DNA of 64,000 bases from Glycomyces artemisiae (GTDB lineage Bacteria; Actinomycetota; Actinomycetes; Mycobacteriales; Micromonosporaceae): the NCBI RefSeq assembly GCF_003002955.1, contig NZ_PVTJ01000002.1:62001-126000 (forward strand). The letters are read 5' to 3'. Both the position numbers and the translations under genes were made by a program. Of the stretch, positions 24,579 to 32,114 are shown one piece after another; position 1 is the stretch's first letter; every line of letters starts with the position of its first letter. The notes under the pieces were generated by a model. The model was not told the DNA's origin, made no database searches, and saw nothing but the letters and a program-made list of their open reading frames with translations.

Positions 24579-25196
24579 GTGTCCCTTCGCGAACGACGCG
24601 CAGCCAGCGCCCGCCACTCAGGCGGGCGCTGGCTGCGCGTGCGCGCGGTGGCGCTCGCGGCGCTGTTCGCGGCCGCCGCGCCGGTGGCGCCCGCGGCCCC
24701 CGCTGCGGCGCAGGACGCCTGCGCAGGCGTGACCGTGGTCGTCGACTTCGGCGAGCTCGACGACCTGCGGACCGGGTGCGCCGCCGATCCGGCGGACGGG
24801 CTCGACGCGCTCGCGCAGGCCGGGTTCGCGGTGACGGAGGTCGCGGCGATCCGCGGCATGGTGTGCAGCATCGACGCGCTGCCCGCGACCGATTGCGGTG
24901 CTTCACCTCCCGCGGACGCGTACTGGTCGTACTGGCACGCGAACGCCGGGGACGAGGAGTGGACGTACTCGATGGTCGGCGGCGCCGACGCGACTCCTGA
25001 CGCGGGCGACGTCGAAGGCTGGGCGTTCGGGGACGGCTCCGCGCCGCCCGCGCTCGCGCCCGGCGACGCCGTCGCATCGGAGGCCGGGTCGGAGCCGGAG
25101 TCCGGCGGGTCGTCGTACACGTGGATCATCGCCGTGGCCGTGCTCGCCGTCATCGGCGTGCTCGCGGCGTGGCGGCTCCGGCAGCGGCGCGCCTGA
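24579..25196 (+). CDS. Secreted, membrane-anchored DUF4430-like protein (transcobalamin-like C-domain)
   Basis: 205 residues from a GTG 8 nt after the preceding stop. A basic n-region and a hydrophobic core (about 24-40) form a signal peptide ending near APAAAQ. The mature domain starts CAGVTVVVDFGELDD and contains PADAYWSYWHANAGDEEW and DVEGWAFGDGSAPPALAP. The WxYWH...W.YS...VEGW pattern matches DUF4430-like beta domains. Four cysteines suggest two disulfides. A C-terminal helix (about 180-198) and RLRQRR anchor it. DUF4430 is the C-terminal half of transcobalamin-type proteins. An alternative GTG at 24639 would exclude the 20-bp hairpin at 24596-24640 but has no ribosome site. Confidence 0.82.
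   Translation: MSLRERRAASARHSGGRWLRVRAVALAALFAAAAPVAPAAPAAAQDACAGVTVVVDFGELDDLRTGCAADPADGLDALAQAGFAVTEVAAIRGMVCSIDALPATDCGASPPADAYWSYWHANAGDEEWTYSMVGGADATPDAGDVEGWAFGDGSAPPALAPGDAVASEAGSEPESGGSSYTWIIAVAVLAVIGVLAAWRLRQRRA
24596..24640 (+). repeat. Perfect 20-bp inverted repeat at the start of the DUF4430-like gene
   Basis: The arms are 24596-24615 and 24621-24640 (ACGCGCAGCCAGCGCCCGCC and its exact complement), with loop ACTCA. It is the longest perfect stem I noticed in the window. It may be an attenuator, an mRNA-processing site or a stabilising 3' structure for the upstream gene. Confidence 0.8.
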
Positions 25197-25198
25197 CC

Positions 25199-26515
25199 GT
25201 GCCGACCGGACCCGGCCCGATGCGCCGCCGCACCGCCCACCCCGTCGCCTGGTGGGCGTGGGCGCTGCTGCTCGCGACCGCCGCGGGGCGCACCGCGAAC
25301 CCGTGGCTGCTGCTCCTCATCGCCGCGGTCGCCGGGCTCGTGGTGGCGTTCTGCCGGGGCGACGAGCCCTGGTCGGGCGCGTACCGGGTGTTCCTCTACA
25401 TCGGGTTGAGCGCGGTCGCGGTCCGCATGGCGTTCTATGTGGTCTTCGGCGGCTCCGACGGGCCGACGGTCCTGTTCACGCTGCCGTCGGCGACGCTCCC
25501 GGAGTGGGCGGCCGGGTTCCGGCTCGGCGGCGACGTCACCGCCGAGGGCGCGCTCGCCGCCCTGTACGACGGGATGCGGCTCGCGGTGCTGCTCGTGTGC
25601 GTGGGCGCGGCGAACGCGCTCGCGAGTCCGCGGCGGCTGCTGCGGTCGGTTCCGGCCGCGCTGTACGAGGTCAGCGTCGCGGTCGTCGTGGCGCTGTCGG
25701 TGGCGCCGCAGCTGGTCGCGTCGGTCGGGCGGGTCCGGCGGGCGAGGGCCTTGCGCGGCAACACGAGCCGGAGTCCGGCGAACCTCATGCGGACGGTCGT
25801 CGCGCCGGTGCTGCACGAGGCGCTCGACCGGTCGCTGCACCTGGCCGCGGCCATGGCGTCCCGCGGGTACGGGCGCGCCGCGGGCGTGCCCGCCCCGGCC
25901 CGCCGCGCCACCGGCGCCGCGCTCCTCACCGGGCTCCTCGGCCTGTGCGCGGGCGCGTACGCGCTCCTCGGCACCGCTACTCCAGCGCCCCTCGCGTGGG
26001 CGGTCCTCGCGGTCGGCGCGGCCGCCGCGGTCTTCGGGATCGCGTTCGCGTCCCGGCGCGTGCCGCACACCAGGTACCGCCCGGACCGCTTCGGCCTCAA
26101 GGACTGGGCGGTCGCCGCCTCCGGCGCGGCCGCCGTCGCCGGTTCGGTGGCGAGCCTCGCCCTCGAACCCGCGGCCCTGTGGCCCGCGACCGCGCCGCTC
26201 CATGTACCCCCGCTCCCCCTGTACGCCGCGGCCGGAGTCCTCCTCGCCGCCGCGCCCGCATTCCTCGTGCCGTCGACGCCCGAGAGCGCCGCCCGGCAAG
26301 CGCACGAGCGCACCCCGACCCCGGCCCGCGCGGAGGCCGCTGCCGCGGCTCCGGCAAGCAACGGCGATGGAACACCGGGCGGCGACCGGCAGCCCGCTTC
26401 GAGCGTCGGCACCGGCGCACCACAAGGCGGGCGGCGTCCCGCCGCGGACGCCGAATCCGCGGCGCCGCGAGGCGGCTCGGGCACCGACACCTCGGCAACG
26501 GAAGGCACCCGATGA
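25199..26515 (+). CDS. Energy-coupling factor transporter transmembrane protein (EcfT) with long disordered tail
   Basis: 438 residues from a GTG 2 nt after the upstream stop; an ATG at 25220 is a close alternative. EcfT couples the ATPases to the substrate-binding S protein. Several membrane helices lie at about 10-60, 65-85 and 215-330. The coupling-helix signature is AMASRGYGRAAG (about 216-227), the Ala-X-Arg-Gly motif of EcfT. An earlier cytoplasmic helix pair includes RVRRARALRGNTSRSP. The last 85 residues are Ala/Pro/Gly-rich and unusual for the family. The stop overlaps the ATPase start (ATGA). Confidence 0.88.
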   Translation: MPTGPGPMRRRTAHPVAWWAWALLLATAAGRTANPWLLLLIAAVAGLVVAFCRGDEPWSGAYRVFLYIGLSAVAVRMAFYVVFGGSDGPTVLFTLPSATLPEWAAGFRLGGDVTAEGALAALYDGMRLAVLLVCVGAANALASPRRLLRSVPAALYEVSVAVVVALSVAPQLVASVGRVRRARALRGNTSRSPANLMRTVVAPVLHEALDRSLHLAAAMASRGYGRAAGVPAPARRATGAALLTGLLGLCAGAYALLGTATPAPLAWAVLAVGAAAAVFGIAFASRRVPHTRYRPDRFGLKDWAVAASGAAAVAGSVASLALEPAALWPATAPLHVPPLPLYAAAGVLLAAAPAFLVPSTPESAARQAHERTPTPARAEAAAAAPASNGDGTPGGDRQPASSVGTGAPQGGRRPAADAESAAPRGGSGTDTSATEGTR

Positions 26516-28176
26516 CCGTCGACGCCATCGTGTTCGAGCACGTCACCTTCGCCTACGAGGCAGCCCCGACCGGCGCGGGCCGGACCGTCCCGGCGGCGCC
26601 CGTCCTCGACGACGTGTCGTTCGCGCTCCCCGAGGGCGAGTTCTGCCTGCTCGTCGGCCCGACGGGCGCCGGGAAGTCCACGCTCCTCAAGGCCGTCAAC
26701 GGGCTCGTGCCCCGCTTCACCGGCGGCGACATGCACGGCCGCATCGCCGTCGCCGGGCGCGAGGTGCGCACCGCGACCCCGGCCGACCTCGCCGACGTCG
26801 TCGGCTACGTCGGCCAGGACCCGCTCGCGGGGTTCGTCACCGACGAGGTCGAGCTCGAACTCGCCTACACCGCCGAGCAGCTCGGGATCGCGCCCGCGGC
26901 GATGCGCAAGCGGGTCACCGAGATCGTCGATCTGCTGGGCCTCGCCGACGTGCGGGACCGCGCGCTCGCGCAGCTGTCGTCGGGTCAGCGCCAGCGGGTC
27001 GCGATCGGCGCGGCCCTGGTCGCGGGCCCGGCCGCGCTCGTGCTCGACGAGCCGACGTCGGCGCTCGATCCGGCCGCGGCCGACGAGGTGCTGTCAGTGC
27101 TGCACCGGCTCGTCCACGACCTCGGCGTCACGGTGCTGCTGGCGGAGCACCGGCTCGAACGGGTCGTCCAATATGCAGATTCCGCCCTCCTTCTCGACGG
27201 CGGCAAGGTCGCCGCCGGTCCGCTCGGCGAGGTGCTCGCCGAGTCCCCTGTCGCTCCCCCGGTGGTCGGCCTGGGGCGGCTGGCCGGATGGCCCGGCCCG
27301 CCGGTGACGATCCGCGAGGCCCGGCGCCACGCCGCCGGACTCCGCGCGACCATCACTGAACGTGCCCGAACCGTAGCGCGACACACCGACACTTCCGTCC
27401 CGTCCGCATCGCTGGAACCGCCGCTGCTGGAGGCCCGGGGCGTCACGGTCGACTACCCGGGGGTGCGCGCGGTCGCCGGGATCGACCTCGTCGCGCGCCG
27501 CGGCGAGCGCATCGCCCTCATGGGCCGCAACGGGTCCGGGAAGTCCAGCCTCATGTGGGCGCTCCAGGGCACCGGGAAGCGCTCCGGCGGGACCGTCGCC
27601 ATCGCGGGCGCCGACCCCGCGTCGCGCAGGCCCGGGGAGCGGCGCCGCCTCGCCGGGCTCGTGCCCGCCGAGGCCGCCGACCTGCTGTACGCCGAGACCG
27701 TCGCCGCCGAATGCGCCGGAGCCGACGCCGACGGCGGCGCCCCCAAGGGCGCCTGCGCGAAGATCCTCGACGACCTCGTCGACGGCGTCGACCCCGAGAC
27801 CCACCCCCGCGACCTGTCCGAAGGGCAGCGCCTCGCGCTCGCGCTCGCCGTGACCCTCACGGCCGCACCGCCCCTGCTGCTCCTCGACGAGCCGACCCGC
27901 GGCCTCGACTACCCGGGGAAGGCCGCGCTCGCCGCGCGCCTGAAAGCCCTCGCGCAGGCCGGGCACTGCGTGGTCGTGTCCACGCACGACGTCGAGTTCT
28001 GCGCCGAGTTCGCCTCCCGCGTGGTGGTCCTGTCGGACGGCGAGGTCGTCGCCGACGGCCCGGCCCGGCAGATCACCGCCGCGTCGCCGATGTTCGCGCC
28101 GCAGGTGGAGAAGATCCTGCCCGGCTGGCAGACCGTCGCCGAGGTCGCCGCGGCCCTGGGGCGCGACGGTGAGTGA
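26512..28176 (+). CDS. Fused double ATPase of an ECF transporter (EcfA-EcfA')
   Basis: 554 residues with two ABC ATPase domains. Domain 1 (about 1-250): Walker A GPTGAGKSTLLKAVNGL, Q-loop GQDPLAG, signature LSSGQRQRVAIGAAL, Walker B ALVLDEPTSALDP, switch His in LLAEHRLERV. Domain 2 (about 305-545): Walker A GRNGSGKSSLMWAL, signature LSEGQRLALALAV, Walker B LLLLDEPTRGLDY, switch His in STHDVEF. A single-chain A-A' is common in actinobacterial ECF systems. It overlaps EcfT by 4 nt and the S gene by 8 nt, so all three are translationally coupled. Confidence 0.94.
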   Translation: MTVDAIVFEHVTFAYEAAPTGAGRTVPAAPVLDDVSFALPEGEFCLLVGPTGAGKSTLLKAVNGLVPRFTGGDMHGRIAVAGREVRTATPADLADVVGYVGQDPLAGFVTDEVELELAYTAEQLGIAPAAMRKRVTEIVDLLGLADVRDRALAQLSSGQRQRVAIGAALVAGPAALVLDEPTSALDPAAADEVLSVLHRLVHDLGVTVLLAEHRLERVVQYADSALLLDGGKVAAGPLGEVLAESPVAPPVVGLGRLAGWPGPPVTIREARRHAAGLRATITERARTVARHTDTSVPSASLEPPLLEARGVTVDYPGVRAVAGIDLVARRGERIALMGRNGSGKSSLMWALQGTGKRSGGTVAIAGADPASRRPGERRRLAGLVPAEAADLLYAETVAAECAGADADGGAPKGACAKILDDLVDGVDPETHPRDLSEGQRLALALAVTLTAAPPLLLLDEPTRGLDYPGKAALAARLKALAQAGHCVVVSTHDVEFCAEFASRVVVLSDGEVVADGPARQITAASPMFAPQVEKILPGWQTVAEVAAALGRDGE

Positions 28177-28975
28177 GGTCCGGCCCGCGGCGCGCCCGGC
28201 CGCGCGGCCCGCCGTGCATCGGCGAGCGGCGGTGGCTTTGGCGCTCGCGGCGGGGTTCGGGCTGGTGGCGATGTCGTGGCCGCTGCTGGCGGCGCCGGGC
28301 GGGGCGCTGACGGAGACCACGTCGGGCCCTTGGCTGTTCGCACTGCTGCTGCCGCTCGTGACGGCGACGGTGGTGGTGCAGCTGGCCGGCGGCGGCCTGG
28401 ACGCGCGGGCCGTGGCGCTGCTGGGCGTGCTCTCGGCGGTGGTGGCGGCGGTGCGGCCGTTCGGGGCCGGGGCGGCCGGGGTGGAGACGGTGTTCTTCCT
28501 GATCGTGTTGGCGGGCAGGGTGTTCGGGGCCGGGTTCGGGTTCCTGCTGGGGTGCACGGGCCTGTTCGCGTCGGCGCTGCTCACGGGCGGGGTGGGGCCG
28601 TGGATGCCGTACCAGATGTTCGCGGCGGCGTTCGTGGGCCTGGGCGCGGGCCTGCTGCCGCGCACGCCGGACACGCGGCCGGGCCGGGCCGGGGAGCTGG
28701 CGCTGCTCGTCGTCTACGGGGTGGCGGCGTCGCTGGCGTACGGGCTGCTGATGAACCTGTCGTTCTGGCCGTTCGCGATCACGCAGGGGGAGCTGGCGTA
28801 CGTGCCGGGCGGCGGGCTCGGCGAGAACCTGCCGCGGCTGCTGGCGTACTCCCTGGCGACGTCGCTGGGCTGGGACGTGGGACGGGCGGCGACGACCGCG
28901 GTGCTGCTCGTGCTCACGGGCCCCCTGCTGCTGCGGGTGCTGCGGCGGGCGGCCCGGCGCGCGAACTGGTCCTAG
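28169..28975 (+). CDS. ECF transporter S component, predicted cobalamin-specific
   Basis: 268 residues, GTG start. About six to seven hydrophobic segments lie from 20 to 255, with a basic N-terminus (RPAARPAARPAVHRRAA). The loop GVGPWMPYQMFAAAFVGLGAGLLP (about 150-173) matches S proteins in which a W-x-P-[YF]-Q-M motif precedes a membrane helix. Specificity cannot be read from sequence alone, but the operon begins with a cobalamin riboswitch and contains the transcobalamin-like pair. Vitamin B12 or a precursor is therefore the likely cargo. Last gene of the operon; no clear terminator in the 30 bp before the convergent gene. Confidence 0.85.
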   Translation: MSEVRPAARPAARPAVHRRAAVALALAAGFGLVAMSWPLLAAPGGALTETTSGPWLFALLLPLVTATVVVQLAGGGLDARAVALLGVLSAVVAAVRPFGAGAAGVETVFFLIVLAGRVFGAGFGFLLGCTGLFASALLTGGVGPWMPYQMFAAAFVGLGAGLLPRTPDTRPGRAGELALLVVYGVAASLAYGLLMNLSFWPFAITQGELAYVPGGGLGENLPRLLAYSLATSLGWDVGRAATTAVLLVLTGPLLLRVLRRAARRANWS

Positions 28976-29005
28976 CGGCGACGAGCCCGGCGGGACCCCA
29001 GGCGT

Positions 29006-29656
29006 TCAGGCGTTGCGGGCGAGGCGGAAGCCGAGGTCGTCGATGTGCAGCACCGGCATGGTGCGGCGGCGCACCCCGGCCCGGCACGACCAGTGCTCGT
29101 CGAACCAGCCGCCGCCCTTGATGACCCGGTAGTCGCGGTAGACCTCCCGGTCGTACACGTCGAAGCACCACTCCCAGGCGTTGCCGAGCATGTCGTACAG
29201 GCCCCACGGGTTCGGCTCGCGCCCGGCGACCTCGTGGAGGCGCTCGCCGGAGTTCCCGCGGTGCCAGGCGATCGCGTCGAGGCCGCCGTAGCGCGGCCCG
29301 GCGGTCCCGGCCCGGCAGGCGTGCTCCCATTCGGCCTCGGCGGGCAGCCGGTAGCCGTCCGCGGCGCGGTCCCACACGACGGCATCGCTCTCGCCGGTCT
29401 CGGCTCCCGCGTAGACCGGTTGCAGCCCTTCGCGTTCCGACAGCGCGTTGCACCAGCGGACGGCGTCGAGCCAGGACACCTCGACGGCCGGAAGGTCCCC
29501 GGCGCCCGCACCGCCGAGCACCTCGGCGTACAGCCCGCGCGTGACCGGGACGGCGGCCAGGCGGAACGGCGCGACCTCGGCGGTCCAGGAGCGCTCGGTC
29601 CGCCGGTCGTGGAGCGTCGCGGTCCCCGCGGGGATCGGCAGCATCTGCGGTGTCAC
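29006..29656 (-). CDS. SUMF1/formylglycine-generating-enzyme-like domain protein, probably not a true FGE
   Basis: 216 residues, one FGE-sulfatase (SUMF1) domain. Landmarks are VSWLDAVRWCNALSEREGL, YRLPAEAEWEHACRAG, WGLYDMLGNAWEWCFD, the KGGGWFDEHW region and SCRAGVRR. True FGEs end in GFRCA with a catalytic Cys; here it is GFRLARNA, so copper-dependent formylglycine formation is unlikely. It is also shorter than FGE. SUMF1 folds of this type occur in many unrelated roles. The GTG start has TAGTAT ending 6 nt upstream, a leaderless arrangement. No sulfatase or EgtD gene is nearby. Confidence 0.8.
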   Translation of the reverse strand: MTPQMLPIPAGTATLHDRRTERSWTAEVAPFRLAAVPVTRGLYAEVLGGAGAGDLPAVEVSWLDAVRWCNALSEREGLQPVYAGAETGESDAVVWDRAADGYRLPAEAEWEHACRAGTAGPRYGGLDAIAWHRGNSGERLHEVAGREPNPWGLYDMLGNAWEWCFDVYDREVYRDYRVIKGGGWFDEHWSCRAGVRRRTMPVLHIDDLGFRLARNA

Positions 29657-29768
29657 CGACGAATACTAGAGCCCGCCACCGACAGGTGACGCCGGTCACG
29701 GCCGGTCACATCGCCGGGCCCGGCCGGTTCACACGGGCAACAGCGTCCTACAGAACCGGAGCAGTCCG

Positions 29769-30116
29769 ATGAGCATCGCCTACACCATCGTCACCGTCGC
29801 CGCGGCCCTCTGGACCGGGTTCTCGGCCTACTCGATCTGGGCGAAGGCCCCGTACGTGGTCGAGCCCCTGCGGCACTACGGCGTCCCGCAGTCGTGGTGG
29901 TTCCGGCTGGGCCTCGCGAAGGCCGCCGGGTCGGCCGGCCTCCTCGTCGGCCTGGCCGTCCCGTGGATCGGCATCGCCGCGGGCGCCGGCCTGGTCCTGT
30001 ACTTCCTCGGCGCGGTCGTCACCGTGGCGCGGGCCCGCGCGTACGGGATGCTCGTCGCCCCGCTCATGTACCTCGTCCCGGCGGCCGCCACGCTCACCCT
30101 CGGCATCCTCGTCTGA
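29769..30116 (+). CDS. DoxX-like small membrane protein
   Basis: 115 residues with four hydrophobic segments (about 3-22, 45-65, 68-88, 92-113), the DoxX-like family layout. YGVPQSWWFRLGLAKAAGSAGLLVGL in the second segment is characteristic. Members sit in the cytoplasmic membrane; their biochemical role is mostly unknown, with some links to redox stress. GGAG lies 7 nt before the ATG. Single gene, convergent with the AhpD-like gene. Confidence 0.82.
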   Translation: MSIAYTIVTVAAALWTGFSAYSIWAKAPYVVEPLRHYGVPQSWWFRLGLAKAAGSAGLLVGLAVPWIGIAAGAGLVLYFLGAVVTVARARAYGMLVAPLMYLVPAAATLTLGILV

Positions 30117-30142
30117 GCCTTTCCATTACGGCCGCAAAGGAA

Positions 30143-30169
30143 AAGGGCCCGCGCGGTGCGCGGGCCCTT
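30143..30169. terminator. Bidirectional terminator between DoxX-like and AhpD-like genes
   Basis: A perfect 12-bp stem (AAGGGCCCGCGC and complement) with loop GGT. It is flanked by GGAA on the left and CCTCC on the right. Confidence 0.8.
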
Positions 30170-30181
30170 CCTCCTGTTCCC

Positions 30182-30652
30182 TTAACGCTGCCACTGCTCG
30201 GCGAAGGAGACGCCGACCTTGGGACTGCCGATGAGCGCGAGCGGCGTGAAGAACCCGATCTGCCCGAGGACCCCGATGAGGACGACGATCTGCTCCTCGG
30301 TGAGGTGCTTGCGGGCCTCGTCGACGAGCTCGTCGGAGACGCGCTCGCCGGTCGGGTTCGGGGTGTGGACGGCCTCGGCGAGGGCCAGCGCGGCCCGCTC
30401 GGCGTCGGTGAACAGCGGCGAGGTGCGCCAGGTGGCGACGGCGCCGAGCCGCTCGGGGGTGTCGTCGGCGGCTTCGAGCTGCCGGGCGGTGAAGTAGCTG
30501 GAGCCGAGGAGCTGCCCGACGCGCAGGTGCACGAGCGACGCGGTCTTCGCGGGGAGGGCGCCGTCGGCGTTCACCTTGTTGACGGCGGCGGCGATCTCGT
30601 TGACGACGGGCAGGTACTGGGCGGGGTTCTCGATGCGGGGCAGGACGATCAT
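30182..30652 (-). CDS. AhpD-like/carboxymuconolactone decarboxylase fold protein lacking the redox cysteines
   Basis: 156 residues, all-helical CMD fold. The start at 30652 has GAAGGGAA upstream. The usual active-site stretch (CxxCxxxH) is replaced by LVHLRVGQLLGSSYFTARQLEAA, so no Cys pair is present and an AhpD-type disulfide reductase is unlikely. The C-terminal half keeps LFTDAERAALALAEAVHTPNP and EEQIVVLIGVLGQIGFFTPLAL, which are typical. It is divergent from an SDR gene, with a dyad between them (30712-30744). Possible roles are an isomerase or binding protein in a small catabolic module; unproved. Confidence 0.82.
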   Translation of the reverse strand: MIVLPRIENPAQYLPVVNEIAAAVNKVNADGALPAKTASLVHLRVGQLLGSSYFTARQLEAADDTPERLGAVATWRTSPLFTDAERAALALAEAVHTPNPTGERVSDELVDEARKHLTEEQIVVLIGVLGQIGFFTPLALIGSPKVGVSFAEQWQR

Positions 30653-30711
30653 GGCGGTGTTCCCTTCTCGGTGTTCGCGGTTCTGCCTCCATGACGGATG
30701 CCTGGACGCCG

Positions 30712-30744
30712 ATGTGACCGCCCTTCGTGCGATGCGCGTCACAT
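30712..30744. promoter_or_regulatory. Candidate operator dyad between AhpD-like and SDR genes
   Basis: ATGTGAC (30712-30718) and GTCACAT (30738-30744) form a 7-bp perfect inverted repeat with a 19-bp spacer in the 154-bp divergent gap. The half-sites are 26 bp apart centre to centre, about two and a half helical turns. Confidence 0.5.
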
Positions 30745-30806
30745 GAGATTGCGGGAGGGGTCGGCGCGGGCCCGGCGTTGAAAGGCGCACCGACGAAGGG
30801 ACCCCC

Positions 30807-31658
30807 ATGAGCACTCCTCCCACGCGATCTGCCGAGGGCCGCGTCTGGCTGGTCACCGGCGCCGCCGCCGGGTTCGGCCGGGCGATCACCGAGGCCGCGG
30901 TCGCCGCGGGCGACACGGTGGTCGCGACCGCCCGCACCCCGGAGGCGCTCGGCGACCTGGCCGCGGCGCACCCGGGCCGGGTCGTCCCGGTCCGCCTGGA
31001 CGTGACCGACCCGGAGCGGATCCGCGCGGTCGTCGCCGAGACCATGCTCTGGTACGGCCGCATCGACGTGCTGGTCAACAATGCGGGCCGCGGGCACCTC
31101 GGCGCGGTCGAGGAGACCACGGACGCGGAGCTGCGGTCCCTCATGGATCTGCACGTGTTCGGGCCCGCGAACCTGGTCCGGGAGGTCCTGCCGCACATGC
31201 GGCTGCGCCGTTCGGGCGCGATCGTGCAGCTCTCCAGCATGGGCGGGCGCACGTCGTTCCCCGGCGTGGGCGCCTACTCGGCGACGAAGTTCGCGCTCGA
31301 AGGGCTCAGCGTCGCGCTCGCGGCGGAGGTCCGGCCGCACGGGATCGACGTGATGGTGGTGGAGCCGAGCGCGTTCCGCACGTCGTTCGCGAGCGGCGGG
31401 CACACCGAGTCGGCGCCTGTGGAGGGCTACGAGGACACGGTGGGGCGGTTCCGGGAGTCGTTCCCGGCATCGGACGGCAGCCAGCCGGGCGACCCGGCGA
31501 AGGCCGCGGCGGCGATCGTCGCGGCGCTCGGCGCCGAGGAGGTGCCGCTGCGCCTCGTCCTGGGGGACACGGCGGTCGACGCGATCCGCAGGGACCTCGC
31601 CGCGCAGGCCGCGGAACTGGACGCATGGGAGCACGTGTCCCGCGCGATGGGCTACTGA
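30807..31658 (+). CDS. Short-chain dehydrogenase/reductase
   Basis: 283 residues, classical SDR. The cofactor motif is VTGAAAGFGRAI (about 15-26); the following ATART favours NADP(H). NNAG lies in VLVNNAGRGH (about 90), the catalytic Ser in IVQLSSMGG (about 142) and the Tyr-Lys pair in YSATKFALEGLSVAL (about 155-159). The longer C-terminus (ESAPVEGYEDTVGRF) is like oxidoreductases acting on hydroxysteroid-type or aldehyde substrates. Substrate unknown. It ends 7 bp inside the convergent membrane-protein gene. Confidence 0.9.
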   Translation: MSTPPTRSAEGRVWLVTGAAAGFGRAITEAAVAAGDTVVATARTPEALGDLAAAHPGRVVPVRLDVTDPERIRAVVAETMLWYGRIDVLVNNAGRGHLGAVEETTDAELRSLMDLHVFGPANLVREVLPHMRLRRSGAIVQLSSMGGRTSFPGVGAYSATKFALEGLSVALAAEVRPHGIDVMVVEPSAFRTSFASGGHTESAPVEGYEDTVGRFRESFPASDGSQPGDPAKAAAAIVAALGAEEVPLRLVLGDTAVDAIRRDLAAQAAELDAWEHVSRAMGY

Positions 31659-32032
31659 GCGAGCAGCCACCGCCAGCGCGGCAGCTCCGCGGCCAGCGAC
31701 GCCGCCGTCAGGGCGCTCAACGCGATCGCGGCCCATGCGGGCCAGGCGATCCAGGCGCAGACGACCCCGGCGGCCATGGTCGCCGCGAGGATGAGGACCG
31801 TGACCGGTCCGGGGACGGGGACGATCGCGGAGGGCTTGTCGCCGGGCGTGGCGAACACGGTCGGGATGGCGATCGCGACGACGACCGCGGCGATCCCGAG
31901 GGCGAGGTTGACCTGGGCGGCGGCGGTGCCGAGCGCGGCCCACGCGGCGATCTCGGTGAGGAACCGCAGGGCCGCGGCGGTGCGCCGCTTCGGCGAGGCC
32001 GCGCCGAGGTCGTGGACGGGGGTCTGGGTCAC
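31652..32032 (-). CDS. DUF2568/YrdB-like small membrane protein
   Basis: 126 residues with four hydrophobic segments. FLTEIAAWAALGTAA at about 24-38 and the mid-sequence VPGPVTVLILAATM match the YrdB/DUF2568 pattern, in which the first helix begins with a charged FLxEL motif. GTG start with GGAGG about 10 nt upstream. Function of the family is unknown. It lies 82 bp beyond the dnaE stop, beyond that gene's terminator, and overlaps the SDR gene tail to tail by 7 bp. Confidence 0.72.
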   Translation of the reverse strand: MTQTPVHDLGAASPKRRTAAALRFLTEIAAWAALGTAAAQVNLALGIAAVVVAIAIPTVFATPGDKPSAIVPVPGPVTVLILAATMAAGVVCAWIAWPAWAAIALSALTAASLAAELPRWRWLLAQ

Positions 32033-32071
32033 GGTCCGATGATCCTCCGCGAAGCGCTGCGCCGCAAACGC

Positions 32072-32103
32072 GGACGGGCCCGCCGTCCCCGGCGGGCCCG
32101 TCC
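32072..32103 (-). terminator. Terminator of dnaE
   Basis: A perfect 13-bp stem (GGACGGGCCCGCC and complement) with a 6-nt loop, 11 nt after the dnaE stop codon. Confidence 0.8.
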
Positions 32104-32114
32104 CCGAAACGCGG

